Below are positions 26,535 through 35,470 of a stretch of DNA of 64,000 nucleotides, one piece after another. Numbering within the stretch: position 1 is the stretch's first letter; each line of letters starts with the position of its first letter. The translations under genes were made by a program, and so were the position numbers. The stretch is from Anatilimnocola aggregata (lineage in GTDB: Bacteria > Planctomycetota > Planctomycetia > Pirellulales > Pirellulaceae), in assembly GCF_007747655.1 (NCBI RefSeq), contig NZ_CP036274.1, positions 4,278,001-4,342,000 of the forward strand. The letters are read 5' to 3'. The notes under the pieces are model-generated. The model did no database searches. It had not been told where the DNA came from and saw only the letters and a list, made by a program, of their open reading frames with translations.

Positions 26535-29500
26535 TCAATCGAATGTGCGTTGCCCCTTCGAGAGGACCTCGCTGGTCTCAATTCCTTTAGGCAGGTCGAA
26601 CGGGAAGCCAGCATTCACCGGCTTCAGCGCTACCGCACCAGCTGGAAGAGTGCGAGAGATGGAAAGACCCCGGACGGGGTCGATCCAACGGAGTTGCAGT
26701 CGCGACGATGTCAACTTAGCAGTTTCGACATCCTCGAGCGGACCTTCGGTCAGATCCGAAGCCGCTTCGCGCTTTCGTAGTTGTGCCAATTCGTGCTGCA
26801 ATTCATCAGGCAATGGAAGGCGATAGTCGGCGTTGTAACAGCCGCGTTTGACCGCTGCTACGTAGTACTTGCCCTCCAGGCAGAAGTGCCGGCTGACGCC
26901 GCCGGGCACATCGAGCAGCAAATAACACTGATCGTCAAGCAGGTAGACGGCCAGGACCGGCGCATTCTGTTGCGGCTTGGTATAGAACTCGCCGCGGGTC
27001 GCTTCCCATTGCACTTCCAGCAGGTCTTTCACGTGCTTGGGCTTCATTCGCAGTTTCGTCCGCAGCACGCTGTCGAAATACGATCGCAAATAAGCCCCGG
27101 CATCTTCCGGCCGCTGCAAGAAATCTCCCGCGAGCGAACTCTTGGGAAGAACCAGCCGGCATAGGTATAGGAGTTGTTCGGCATCTTCGGCCAAATGAAA
27201 GCGATCGGAATCGGGGACTTCATCGGCAAGCACCTTCGACGAAAGGAGCAGCATTTCCAACTGATCGCGGTGCAGATTCCCATTCAATTCGTCGCACAAG
27301 TCGTGGATCGTTTTGCGCAGGCGACTAAGCGAATCCAATTCGCGGGGACCTTTCGTCCCGCTGATGTCAGCAGATGCTGCAACAGGCGGAAGTGGCAACC
27401 GCGCTTCCTTTTCGGCAAACACGTCGACGATCGCCTCGGCAAGCTTGGCCAGGGTTCCATTGACTTCGACGGAGCGAAGGTGCAACGCATCGTGCAAGCC
27501 GTGAGCCTCTTGGCAATACTTCGTCGCCAGGTCAACGTCTTGAACCTTAGACGGCAAGCTCAAAGTAACCGCCAACCGATAGAGCAGGGCCATGCGCCGT
27601 TGATTACGGGTGGTGCCAGCCGGCATTGAAGCGCAGGCCTGCAAAGCGCGGCGATAATCGTCGGCCGCTTCGCGCAGGTCGCGTTCGGCTGCATCCCCAA
27701 ACAGGTTGCAGTCAGCCAGTCGTTCCTGCGAATTAACCAGGCGCTCGAGCAGGCGTTTCTCGGCATCGCCAGTGACCTGAGCGTTAGCCGCCCCTTGTTT
27801 CAATTGCGACATCGCCTCGGCGGTCATCTGCACGATCAGCCGGAAGTCTTCGACCGCTTCATGCTCGTGCCCGCGGAAGCGCTTCGCCATTGCGAGTCCG
27901 TGCAAATGGTGGAGGTAACGGACGAGCGAGTGGTAGTCGTAGCCAAGCATCACTTTCAGATCGGCCCAGCGGGTATCGACAGTCGATGACTCTGGCAGAA
28001 GCAGCGGTCGAACAGGTTCGCTGCGGTCGACGTCGTTCGTGGTGCGACTCAAGCGGGCCAGAATCTCGTTGGCTTGGCGAAAATAGAGTTGCGCCTCAGA
28101 AATGCGCCATTGTTCCATGTTGGCCCAAGCCACTTTGTTCAGCACAAACACCATTAACTCGTGCTCCGCATCGAAGCCACGAGCCACGTGCAGCGCCGTG
28201 TTGAGCAGGTCGTTCGCGCGGCCCCAGCGATTTTGTCGCTGCCAGGCTTCAGCTTCGCTGCACAGGACAAACACTCGAAATGCTGGTGGTGCGCTACCGG
28301 CGATAATTCGCCGCGTCGCGCCGGGCAGTTCCGATTTGATGCTGGCCTGTGGCGCGACGCCTTCGGAGTCCGGCGGGGTAATAGGCTGGCCGAGCATATC
28401 GACCGTTTTTGCATTCGGGGTCAAATCGGAACCAAACAGCCCGAGTGCTTCGTGAAATTGAGTTGCAGCGCCCACGTAGTCGCGCTTCACCATGCTCAGG
28501 AACTGCCCGTAGTCGGCATGGCAGAGAGACTTGAGGGCCAGTTCGTTTCCAATGTTTACATCGAATCGCGCGAGGGCGGCGAGATAGGCCGCCTCAACTT
28601 CTTCCGTTTCGTTAGTCTCCTGATGCAAAAAGTGTTGAGCCACTGCGAGCAGATGCAAATCGCTGGCAGTCAAAGCCTGCTGTTCCTCGGGAGTCAGGCA
28701 ATCGAAATCGTCCACGATCTGATTGACGGTGCTGCGCGAGTCCTTCGTTGTTTTAGTCAGCAGACTCTTGAAATGATTCAGCCGCAGTTGCAACAGCTTG
28801 CGTTTGATTGGATCGCCACTCGCGTCGCGCAACTTATTGAGTTGCTCTTGCAATTCGCGATGGAGGTCTTCAGCCAGTTTGTGGAGTTCGTCGCTACGAA
28901 TGGCCGAAGATTGCAGGGCGGCGCGTTCAGGAATGGTCTTCTCCAGGATCATCAAACGCAAACTGGGGACGAACCACGGCATTTCATCGAACCACCAATT
29001 GCCGTGGTCGCCGGGGACCATGGCCTGCAACAGGCGGAATTCTTCTTTGCTGGTACGATGCAAAGCGAACTCGGCGACAGCTTCGGGAGTGGAAGCCGGG
29101 AAGAACGAAAACTCGCCGTCCACTTCGCCCAGCAGGCGGCAATCGGGACTTTGGCCGTTCGGCAAGTTCTTTAGTTCTGGCAGCATGTAGGTGAAGAGTT
29201 GATTGACGCCGATCCGGGCATGGTCGCTGTCTTCTCGGGCGGGAATGCGCCGCAGGCCTTGCAACAGGGCCGCCGTAAATGGTGAATTCGCCCCAATGCC
29301 GTCCGAAGCCCGCTGGCGATCGCGGCATGAGGCCATGGCTTGAATCGAGCCCTTGGCTTCGAACAAGGCATTCGAGCGGCGATCGTCGGCCTCGCTGCGC
29401 GAACGCGCCCGGAGCGAGAAGATTTCGCCTGAGTGGCAGCAATCGAGGACGAGCATTTTGTGTTTGGCCGGGCAAGCATCGAGCAGCGGGAGCAGGTCCT

Positions 29501-30086
29501 TGTGCATCCGCAGGCAGCCCCCCTTCAATTTGCCGCGTTCAGTGAACTCGACATTCGCGGCGTAGATGGCGCCCCGTTCGTCACTTTCGTTTTCGATGCG
29601 CGTGCCGTGTCCGGAGAAAAACACCAGCAAGCTGTCGTCGGGCTTAATCTTGGCTTCGTCCTTGAGATCGTTCAGGGCGCGTTCGATTTCTTGCTTGGTC
29701 GCAGTTGGGCCTTGCAGCAGCAGCACGCATTGCGGCTCGTAGCCGTACAACTTGATGAGCACTTCTTGCAATACTTGGGCGTCGTTCTCGGCATTCCGCA
29801 ATGGTGGCACGAGGCTTCGGGCCGCTTCGGGCAGGACGGTCTTCTCGTAGTTAATGCCAATTACCACGGCCCACGAACGACGATAGCCGCCGGCCTTGGG
29901 TATACCGCTGACAATGTTAATTCCGGCTTCGTCGGGTTCAGCGGCAAAAGGTGTTGCAGGCTGCGCGCAGAGCAGACCATTGGCCAATGGACTGGTGAGT
30001 AAGCAGCTGCAAATCAACAGGACGATCCGGCGCAGGGCAATGGAGACCACTGTCTGGACTCTTTTTTCGAAAGGAATCAGCGTCAT
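26535..30086 (-). CDS. Exported caspase-family (C14) protein with long helical-repeat region
   Basis: About 1183 residues from the ATG at 30086, chosen because it precedes the hydrophobic export segment (IVLLICSCLLTSPLANGLL); the frame opens at a GTG at 30161. The caspase p20-like domain begins at RRSWAVVIGINY. The catalytic dyad is His160 (FFSGHGTRI) and Cys217 (LDCCHSGE). About 700 mainly helical residues follow, many in TPR-like pairs (AATQFHEALGLFG, ALHLRSVEVNGTLAKLAEAI), then an unrecognised 200-residue C-terminus. Exported caspase-TPR proteins occur in planctomycetes and cyanobacteria, with functions mostly unknown. It lies downstream of the second caspase gene on the same strand. Confidence 0.85.
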   Translation of the reverse strand: MTLIPFEKRVQTVVSIALRRIVLLICSCLLTSPLANGLLCAQPATPFAAEPDEAGINIVSGIPKAGGYRRSWAVVIGINYEKTVLPEAARSLVPPLRNAENDAQVLQEVLIKLYGYEPQCVLLLQGPTATKQEIERALNDLKDEAKIKPDDSLLVFFSGHGTRIENESDERGAIYAANVEFTERGKLKGGCLRMHKDLLPLLDACPAKHKMLVLDCCHSGEIFSLRARSRSEADDRRSNALFEAKGSIQAMASCRDRQRASDGIGANSPFTAALLQGLRRIPAREDSDHARIGVNQLFTYMLPELKNLPNGQSPDCRLLGEVDGEFSFFPASTPEAVAEFALHRTSKEEFRLLQAMVPGDHGNWWFDEMPWFVPSLRLMILEKTIPERAALQSSAIRSDELHKLAEDLHRELQEQLNKLRDASGDPIKRKLLQLRLNHFKSLLTKTTKDSRSTVNQIVDDFDCLTPEEQQALTASDLHLLAVAQHFLHQETNETEEVEAAYLAALARFDVNIGNELALKSLCHADYGQFLSMVKRDYVGAATQFHEALGLFGSDLTPNAKTVDMLGQPITPPDSEGVAPQASIKSELPGATRRIIAGSAPPAFRVFVLCSEAEAWQRQNRWGRANDLLNTALHVARGFDAEHELMVFVLNKVAWANMEQWRISEAQLYFRQANEILARLSRTTNDVDRSEPVRPLLLPESSTVDTRWADLKVMLGYDYHSLVRYLHHLHGLAMAKRFRGHEHEAVEDFRLIVQMTAEAMSQLKQGAANAQVTGDAEKRLLERLVNSQERLADCNLFGDAAERDLREAADDYRRALQACASMPAGTTRNQRRMALLYRLAVTLSLPSKVQDVDLATKYCQEAHGLHDALHLRSVEVNGTLAKLAEAIVDVFAEKEARLPLPPVAASADISGTKGPRELDSLSRLRKTIHDLCDELNGNLHRDQLEMLLLSSKVLADEVPDSDRFHLAEDAEQLLYLCRLVLPKSSLAGDFLQRPEDAGAYLRSYFDSVLRTKLRMKPKHVKDLLEVQWEATRGEFYTKPQQNAPVLAVYLLDDQCYLLLDVPGGVSRHFCLEGKYYVAAVKRGCYNADYRLPLPDELQHELAQLRKREAASDLTEGPLEDVETAKLTSSRLQLRWIDPVRGLSISRTLPAGAVALKPVNAGFPFDLPKGIETSEVLSKGQRTFD

Positions 30087-30318
30087 CCTGACGGGCAGGT
30101 CATCCTTGATCTTCTCAACACCAGCGGGCAAAACGCTTAGGGGTGACATCCAGGTAGCCACTTAATGTACTTAGGAGCAGTTGTCCTGAGCAAACTGATT
30201 TGGGGGCGATTTTTACGCGTTTCGGGCGGATTCAAGCAGTTCAACAGGACTGCACGCTTCCAAGCTGCCCGATCGTCACTCCTTAACATTTGCCGTAGCA
30301 TTGCAGAAGTTGTTTTGT

Positions 30319-32571
30319 CTACTTCGTGGACGGATGAGTCACTGTCCACGAGCGCAATATCAAACTCGGATTCTGATCTGACGGGGTAACCGTGCCGCGA
30401 AATAGGCCTTTCTTTCCCGCAACAGCCAGGGCCAATGCTTCGAACGGCGAATTGCCCGCACGCTCGGCGACGATCGGTTTTCGCGCCGCGCGCCCCAAAC
30501 CACTTTGGGCCAGAAATTGAAAATCTGGCTCCAAGCGATTTGCATCCGCCGAACTAGCAATAATCAACCAACTTTGGGGACCAGACGCTTTTGGTGAAAT
30601 TTGAAACACGATGGGCTGCAGCGCCGCATCGAAGCCTCCGGCGCGGTTAAGTTGCTGCGTAGGGAGGACGACTACGCGAAAGTCGGCATCCAAAAACACC
30701 ATGGTCACCCACTCGCGATTTGCTCCTTCATTGCTCACTCGCAGTTCCAGATAGTCGCCAGGCCGAACGGACGCTTGCGACAACAGCTTGCCGCCGCTCT
30801 TGTCATCGGCCCCCGCGAGCGATGCCAGTTCGACTTTCAAGTTGCTGTTCTCATCGGCCAGTTCGGTTCCATGACCTCCAGCAATGCGCCACAGGTTCTG
30901 CCAGGTGAAAATCTTGTGGATGTCGGCTGCCAGTGCTTCTTGAAACGCAGCGACATCACGCGGGTCGTACTGCTGCCACACTCGCCCCACGCTTTTCGTT
31001 TCGCCGCCAGGTGTGGCGCGACCAGGCAGAATCTCTCCTTGCCGAATGAGCAGCACCATTGGTTGAGCAATCGTGAGCTGATAATCGCGAAGCGCAGAGG
31101 CAGGCGAAACCGCCAGCAGTTGCCAAGGAGCAGCCGGATCGTCGGTGGCTTGGACCAATTCTGCACTCGAAGTGGAAAGAGCGCTAAGCGCGTTGCGGGC
31201 AATGGTCGTGATTGGTTGCAACTCCGCAACTGCGGGCGCGACACACAATTTGATCCGCAAGTCGCCCAGCTGGCGCGAGACAATTTCGCAGCGCATTGCT
31301 TCCTGCCACTTGGCTTCGGGAAGGGCTGCGACCATGTTGTGCTCGCAGGGTTCGATTTCTGCCGTGGCAGGCGTGACATTCGTCACACGTAGATAACCAC
31401 TGGGTAATTGCTCGGCACCACTCCCCGGTGGAAAGAGGGCGAGAATCGAACCTGTCGATAAACCTTGCAACTCGCCTGCGTTGATTCCCCAGCCGGCGGC
31501 GCTTTTCAGCAACAGCATTTGCGATCGGCCGGGCCACGTGCGGAGGCCCAGAACTTCGCGATCGAGATCGCCAGCAAAATTCGGCGTTGGTCCGCGCGTG
31601 CCCCGTTCGGCGCGATAGCGTCCGACAATCGCCTGTCCCAACTCGCGGTAGGTCGTTTGACCGGCCGGTCGCTCGCGTAGCAGCGTCTGCAATGTCGAAT
31701 AGGTAAGCAGGCCGAAGTAGTGCTTGTCAGTCTTCGGCGCGTTCGGTGGGCATGGTAAATCCGGCGCTGTCTCGAACGGTTGTGCCGCATAGAAAGTAAC
31801 AAGGCTCCCTTTCGTCGCTTCACCTACCGGCGCATCGAAAATGTTGAGCGCATCCGCTGCGGGCATGCCATCCGCCGCCGCAACACCCTTCTCTTCGGCT
31901 TGCTTGATCGACTCCGCAGTTACACCGAGGTCGGCAGCCACGAGTTCGCGCGAGACCTCGCCACTGGCTTCGTCATCCACACCGCGAGACATGGTCCCCG
32001 AGTGACAGCAGTCGAACAAGGCCCACACATTCGCTCCTTGAGCCCGCAGTTTTTGCAATCGCTGGCCCAGTTCGTCATCGAGAATCAGATTCTGCATCTC
32101 GCCGTTCACTAAGCGGGCATCCGCGGCCACAAAGGCCTCATCAAAACCATCGGGCTCGGGGTTCTTAGGATCGAGTGGATGCTGCGCGGCGGGAATTGGC
32201 ACGCGCGTGCCGTGGCCAGAAAAGCAAATTACAATCTGCGTTCCCTCAGCTGCCTTCGTGGCGAGTTGATCGAGTTCGCGGAGGATATTTTCGCGTGTGG
32301 GACGAAGTGCCACATCGTCGGGCCAGGCGAGCAGTTGTCGCACATCGGCGGGAGCAAAAGCGAACCGCGTAACGAGCACTTGGGCCAGTTCGCGGACATC
32401 GTTCTTAGGCCCACGCAAGTTCTTCCCGGGCAAGTGTTGATAGTCACTGCAGCCAATGAGCAGGGCAAACTTTGGTGAATTTACAGATTGCTGCGCAACC
32501 CCCAAACGCGAGCCAATTGCCAAAGCGATCACGATGCTGGCGAGTCCGCAAAAATGAAACTTCGTGTTCAT
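30319..32571 (-). CDS. Exported caspase-family (C14) protein with DUF4384-like C-terminus
   Basis: A 750-residue protein with a signal peptide (ASIVIALAIGSRLGVAQQ). The caspase domain spans about 33-330: FALLIGCSDYQHLPG, the catalytic His120 in CFSGHGTR and Cys189 in LFDCCHSGTM. The middle region is unrecognised. Residues about 610-700 (RPGDYLELRVSN, REWVTMVFLDADFRVVVLP, PQSWLIIAS) resemble DUF4384, a beta-rich domain often found with caspase and kinase proteins. The gene lies back to back with the ECF sigma-kinase operon and ahead of the larger caspase gene, suggesting common control. Protease specificity is probably basic, as in metacaspases, but this is inferred from family knowledge. Confidence 0.87.
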   Translation of the reverse strand: MNTKFHFCGLASIVIALAIGSRLGVAQQSVNSPKFALLIGCSDYQHLPGKNLRGPKNDVRELAQVLVTRFAFAPADVRQLLAWPDDVALRPTRENILRELDQLATKAAEGTQIVICFSGHGTRVPIPAAQHPLDPKNPEPDGFDEAFVAADARLVNGEMQNLILDDELGQRLQKLRAQGANVWALFDCCHSGTMSRGVDDEASGEVSRELVAADLGVTAESIKQAEEKGVAAADGMPAADALNIFDAPVGEATKGSLVTFYAAQPFETAPDLPCPPNAPKTDKHYFGLLTYSTLQTLLRERPAGQTTYRELGQAIVGRYRAERGTRGPTPNFAGDLDREVLGLRTWPGRSQMLLLKSAAGWGINAGELQGLSTGSILALFPPGSGAEQLPSGYLRVTNVTPATAEIEPCEHNMVAALPEAKWQEAMRCEIVSRQLGDLRIKLCVAPAVAELQPITTIARNALSALSTSSAELVQATDDPAAPWQLLAVSPASALRDYQLTIAQPMVLLIRQGEILPGRATPGGETKSVGRVWQQYDPRDVAAFQEALAADIHKIFTWQNLWRIAGGHGTELADENSNLKVELASLAGADDKSGGKLLSQASVRPGDYLELRVSNEGANREWVTMVFLDADFRVVVLPTQQLNRAGGFDAALQPIVFQISPKASGPQSWLIIASSADANRLEPDFQFLAQSGLGRAARKPIVAERAGNSPFEALALAVAGKKGLFRGTVTPSDQNPSLILRSWTVTHPSTK

Positions 32572-32688
32572 GGCAGGAACTCGTTTCCAAGCGGCAGCAA
32601 TTGGCCGTTCATCTACAAGAACGGAGCGAGGACAGAATGCGGACAGATTATCGCGAAAAAATCACCTTGCGCATTCCCAAATTGCTTT

Positions 32689-32718
32689 TTGACACATGCT
32701 AACTGCCACGTCTAGGAT
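32689..32718 (+). promoter_or_regulatory. Predicted sigma70-type promoter for the sigma-kinase-CHAT operon
   Basis: TTGACA (32689-32694) is a perfect -35 box; TAGGAT (32713-32718) is a reasonable -10 after an 18-base spacer. Transcription would begin near 32725, about 44 bases before the sigma-factor ATG. It sits in the 197-base region between the divergent caspase and sigma-factor genes. The housekeeping-type match suggests basal transcription, not strict autoregulation by the ECF factor. Confidence 0.5.
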
Positions 32719-32768
32719 AAGCCCCGCATTGCTTGCTCCTCAAATACCTGCCCCCGGAAAGAGCCAGC

Positions 32769-33371
32769 ATGACTGCGGTGGACCCCACATCAACAGCTGA
32801 ATTTGCCGACCTGATCGGCCGCGTCCGTCTGGGCGACCAGCAAGCGGCGACGGTCTTGGTACGTCGCTACGAACCTGAGGTGCGGCGATTCATCCGTTTT
32901 CGTCTTTCTACGCCAGCTTTGCGGCGAACTATGGATTCTTTGGACATTTGTCAGTCCGTTCTGTGTAAATTTTTCGTTGAGATATCTGCAGGACGACTCG
33001 AGCTTCAAGAACCACGACAGTTGGCGGCACTTTTGATTACCATGGCCCGCAATAAGGTTTGCGACCGCGTCCGGGAGGCGCAAGCTGATTGCCGCGATGC
33101 GCGCCGACAAACCAATGGCGGCGAAGACGCCTTGCTCAGCGTCGCCGCGCCAGGAGAATCTCCCAGCGAAGCACTGATTGTTCGTGAGATTTTGGATGCC
33201 GTCGGCGAGCGCCTCAGTGCCGACGATCGCTATTTAGTACAGCAGCGGATGGGGGGCCGCAGTTGGGATGATTTGGCCAGTGAACTTGGGGGAAATGCGG
33301 ACGCAATCCGCAAACGGATGACGCGGGCCATTGATGCGGCGGCGACCGAACTCGGAATCCGCGAGAGCTGA
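32769..33371 (+). CDS. ECF-type RNA polymerase sigma factor, kinase-linked planctomycete group
   Basis: A 200-residue protein. Region 2 is seen at residues about 15-90 (ADLIGRVRLGDQQAATVLVR, LDICQSVLCKFF, LLITMARNKVCDRVR) and region 4 at about 145-195 (LSADDRYLVQQRMGGRSWDD with ASELGGNADAIRKRMTRA as the helix-turn-helix). No anti-sigma gene is adjacent; instead a transmembrane Ser/Thr kinase starts one base after its stop. ECF factors of this planctomycete type are known to be genomically linked to such kinases, and control by phosphorylation has been proposed. GGAAAGAG before the ATG at 32769 decides the start over 32733. Confidence 0.9.
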   Translation: MTAVDPTSTAEFADLIGRVRLGDQQAATVLVRRYEPEVRRFIRFRLSTPALRRTMDSLDICQSVLCKFFVEISAGRLELQEPRQLAALLITMARNKVCDRVREAQADCRDARRQTNGGEDALLSVAAPGESPSEALIVREILDAVGERLSADDRYLVQQRMGGRSWDDLASELGGNADAIRKRMTRAIDAAATELGIRES

Positions 33372-33372
33372 C

Positions 33373-35286
33373 ATGAAACCTGCGGATCAACAGCCTTTCA
33401 AGCCACTGAATAAAGGCGACGAGAGCCAGGTCAGCGCAAACGATACTGCGGATCTGCGCAGCGACGCCGCAGTGACTGGCGCACTTTCCTCGCGTACGCC
33501 GGCCGAGTTTGTAGGCCAAATCTGGGAACAAATGCGGGCCGGTTGGCTGCAAGGGCGGCCTTTCACAGCCGAGCAATTTCTCACCCCGGCGTTTCTCGCC
33601 GCCTGCGGTGAGGAAGGAGCAATCGATATCATCTATGGCGAATTCGCACTCGCCGAAGCACACGGCGCCCGTCCCTCCGTCGGCGCTTACCTGGAGCGTT
33701 TTCCTCTATTTGCCGAAGGTTTGGCGAAGCAACTTTCGCTCCATGCAGCGATCGCACTTGTGCCCGACGAGTTGAACGCAGAACAGCCCACGCTGCGGGT
33801 GGCTGGTACCGCACCGATCGTTTGCCCAGGAACCTTTGGCCGCTACATGCTCGTGGCACCGCTCGATTCGGGCGGGCAGTCGACCGTCTACCGTGCCATT
33901 CACCCCGACCTGGCGAAGGAAGTGGTGCTGAAGATCGCCCGCGAACCCGATGGCGCGCTCGATCTGCAGCACGATGCCAGCCTGGCTGCCGAGGCGAAGA
34001 TCTTGTCTGGTCTGTCGCACCCTAACCTGGCTCAAGTTTTCGATGCCGGGGTTGCGCAAGGGCGCGCTTATCTTGCGATGGAATATGTCCGCGGCTGCAC
34101 ACTGGCCCAATTTGCAAGGCAACGACAAGTTTCGCCGCAGCAGGCCGCAACGATCGTGGCGAAAACGGCACGGGCACTTGCGCTCGTACATTCGCGTGGC
34201 ATTTTGCATCTCGATATTAAGCCCAAGAACATCGTCATTGATGAGCAGGGCGAACCGCGGTTGATCGATTTTGGCCTTGCGCGCCAGGAGCATGCCTGGT
34301 CGCCAACCGCCGTTGACGAAGGACTCGCCGGGACGTTGGAATTCATGGCACCGGAGCAGGCCCGCTGCGAAGCCGCGAAGTTTGGCCCGGCGACGGACAT
34401 TTTTTCATTGGGCGGCGTGCTCTATTTTCTGCTGACCAACGTGGCTCTATTTAAGGCGAAGTCGGCGCAAGACTCATTGCAACTGGCACAGCGCTGCGAG
34501 TGGCGGCGCGAACTCCTCGCTAGGTGTGCCGGCTCCGGTCGGCTTCGCCGCTGCTGCGAACGTGCGCTTGCTCGCAACCCGGCCGATCGTTTTGCCACGG
34601 CTGCAGAATTTGCCACGGCCTTGGATCAGTCGGCTGCTTTGCCCCGGCGACGGTGGGCAGCGATTGCCGCCGCGGTGGCGTTTGTTTCGGTCGTCACAAT
34701 AGTGATTTGGGGGGCGACGAACTTTTTCAGTCCGCAGTCCGTGGTGGCCGCCTCGCCCGAATTGCGAATTCGCATCTGGCAAGAAGGGATTCACAAGGAA
34801 CTATCTCACGCAGTTCCGCTTATCAACGGCGATCAATTGCGGCTCGAGGCGAGCGTTCCAGTTGGTTCGCGGGCCGCGTTTTGTCTGATCAATGGCCAAG
34901 GAGAGATTAGCTTACTCAAGGAATACTCCTCGGCCGAAACCGTTGCCAAAGTCGCCTATCCCGACATACAGTCGGCAGCTCCACTCACCGGCGAGACGGG
35001 GACCGAATGCGTGCTGGTGATCTCAGGAGATTTAATTCCTGCTGCGGAAGTGTTGCAGGGATGGTGGGTTAAAACTGACTCGCGCTGGCCAGCGCTGAGT
35101 GAGTACTCTGTCGTTCACATCACCGCCGAAATCGTCACGCTTGAACAGTCCGGGCGCGATCTGGGAGCAGCTGTTCTGAAGCGCGATCCGGAAGATGTGA
35201 TCCGTGTCCGGCTCGACCGTTTTCGCCAGATTTTGCTTGAAAATAGTCTTCGGTTCGACGGCTTGGCGTTCAGCCACTCATCATAA
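33373..35286 (+). CDS. Transmembrane Ser/Thr protein kinase (Hanks type)
   Basis: A 637-residue protein. The cytoplasmic kinase domain lies at about 155-415: a glycine-loop remnant (DSGGQSTVY), ATP-binding Lys187 (VVLKIA), the catalytic loop HLDIKPKN with Asp281, the Mg-binding LIDFGLAR with Asp299, and MAPEQAR. The usual Arg before the catalytic Asp is Leu, making it a non-RD kinase. One transmembrane helix (AAIAAAVAFVSVVTIVIW, near 428-447) is followed by about 185 extracytoplasmic residues resembling the C-terminal domain of the neighbouring caspase. Residues 1-150 are an unrecognised helical region. It is one base behind the sigma gene and should transmit an envelope signal to it. Confidence 0.93.
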   Translation: MKPADQQPFKPLNKGDESQVSANDTADLRSDAAVTGALSSRTPAEFVGQIWEQMRAGWLQGRPFTAEQFLTPAFLAACGEEGAIDIIYGEFALAEAHGARPSVGAYLERFPLFAEGLAKQLSLHAAIALVPDELNAEQPTLRVAGTAPIVCPGTFGRYMLVAPLDSGGQSTVYRAIHPDLAKEVVLKIAREPDGALDLQHDASLAAEAKILSGLSHPNLAQVFDAGVAQGRAYLAMEYVRGCTLAQFARQRQVSPQQAATIVAKTARALALVHSRGILHLDIKPKNIVIDEQGEPRLIDFGLARQEHAWSPTAVDEGLAGTLEFMAPEQARCEAAKFGPATDIFSLGGVLYFLLTNVALFKAKSAQDSLQLAQRCEWRRELLARCAGSGRLRRCCERALARNPADRFATAAEFATALDQSAALPRRRWAAIAAAVAFVSVVTIVIWGATNFFSPQSVVAASPELRIRIWQEGIHKELSHAVPLINGDQLRLEASVPVGSRAAFCLINGQGEISLLKEYSSAETVAKVAYPDIQSAAPLTGETGTECVLVISGDLIPAAEVLQGWWVKTDSRWPALSEYSVVHITAEIVTLEQSGRDLGAAVLKRDPEDVIRVRLDRFRQILLENSLRFDGLAFSHSS

Positions 35287-35470
35287 GCCAGCCCGCAGAT
35301 TACCTATTTTAACAGTAGCTTTTCCCCGGAATGGGCATTAATCTCTGGAGCCCTGCTGCGCGTTACCGCAATGGAGCTTAGATAGCAACGTTCTTTTTGG
35401 GGGATTTCTTGTCCGCTTAACTTCGCGAATTCGTTTGTGACTGCGTGATCCCTGCCTCGCACGGTGCTTT

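Noticed and set aside
28161-29174. Plus-strand frame of 337 codons inside the large caspase gene
   Set aside because: Antisense shadow of the caspase coding sequence, caused by its GC-rich codon use.
30162-30318. Possible small gene between the two caspase genes
   Set aside because: The available frames are short, lack a ribosome-binding site and are not protein-like; the stretch is treated as intergenic.
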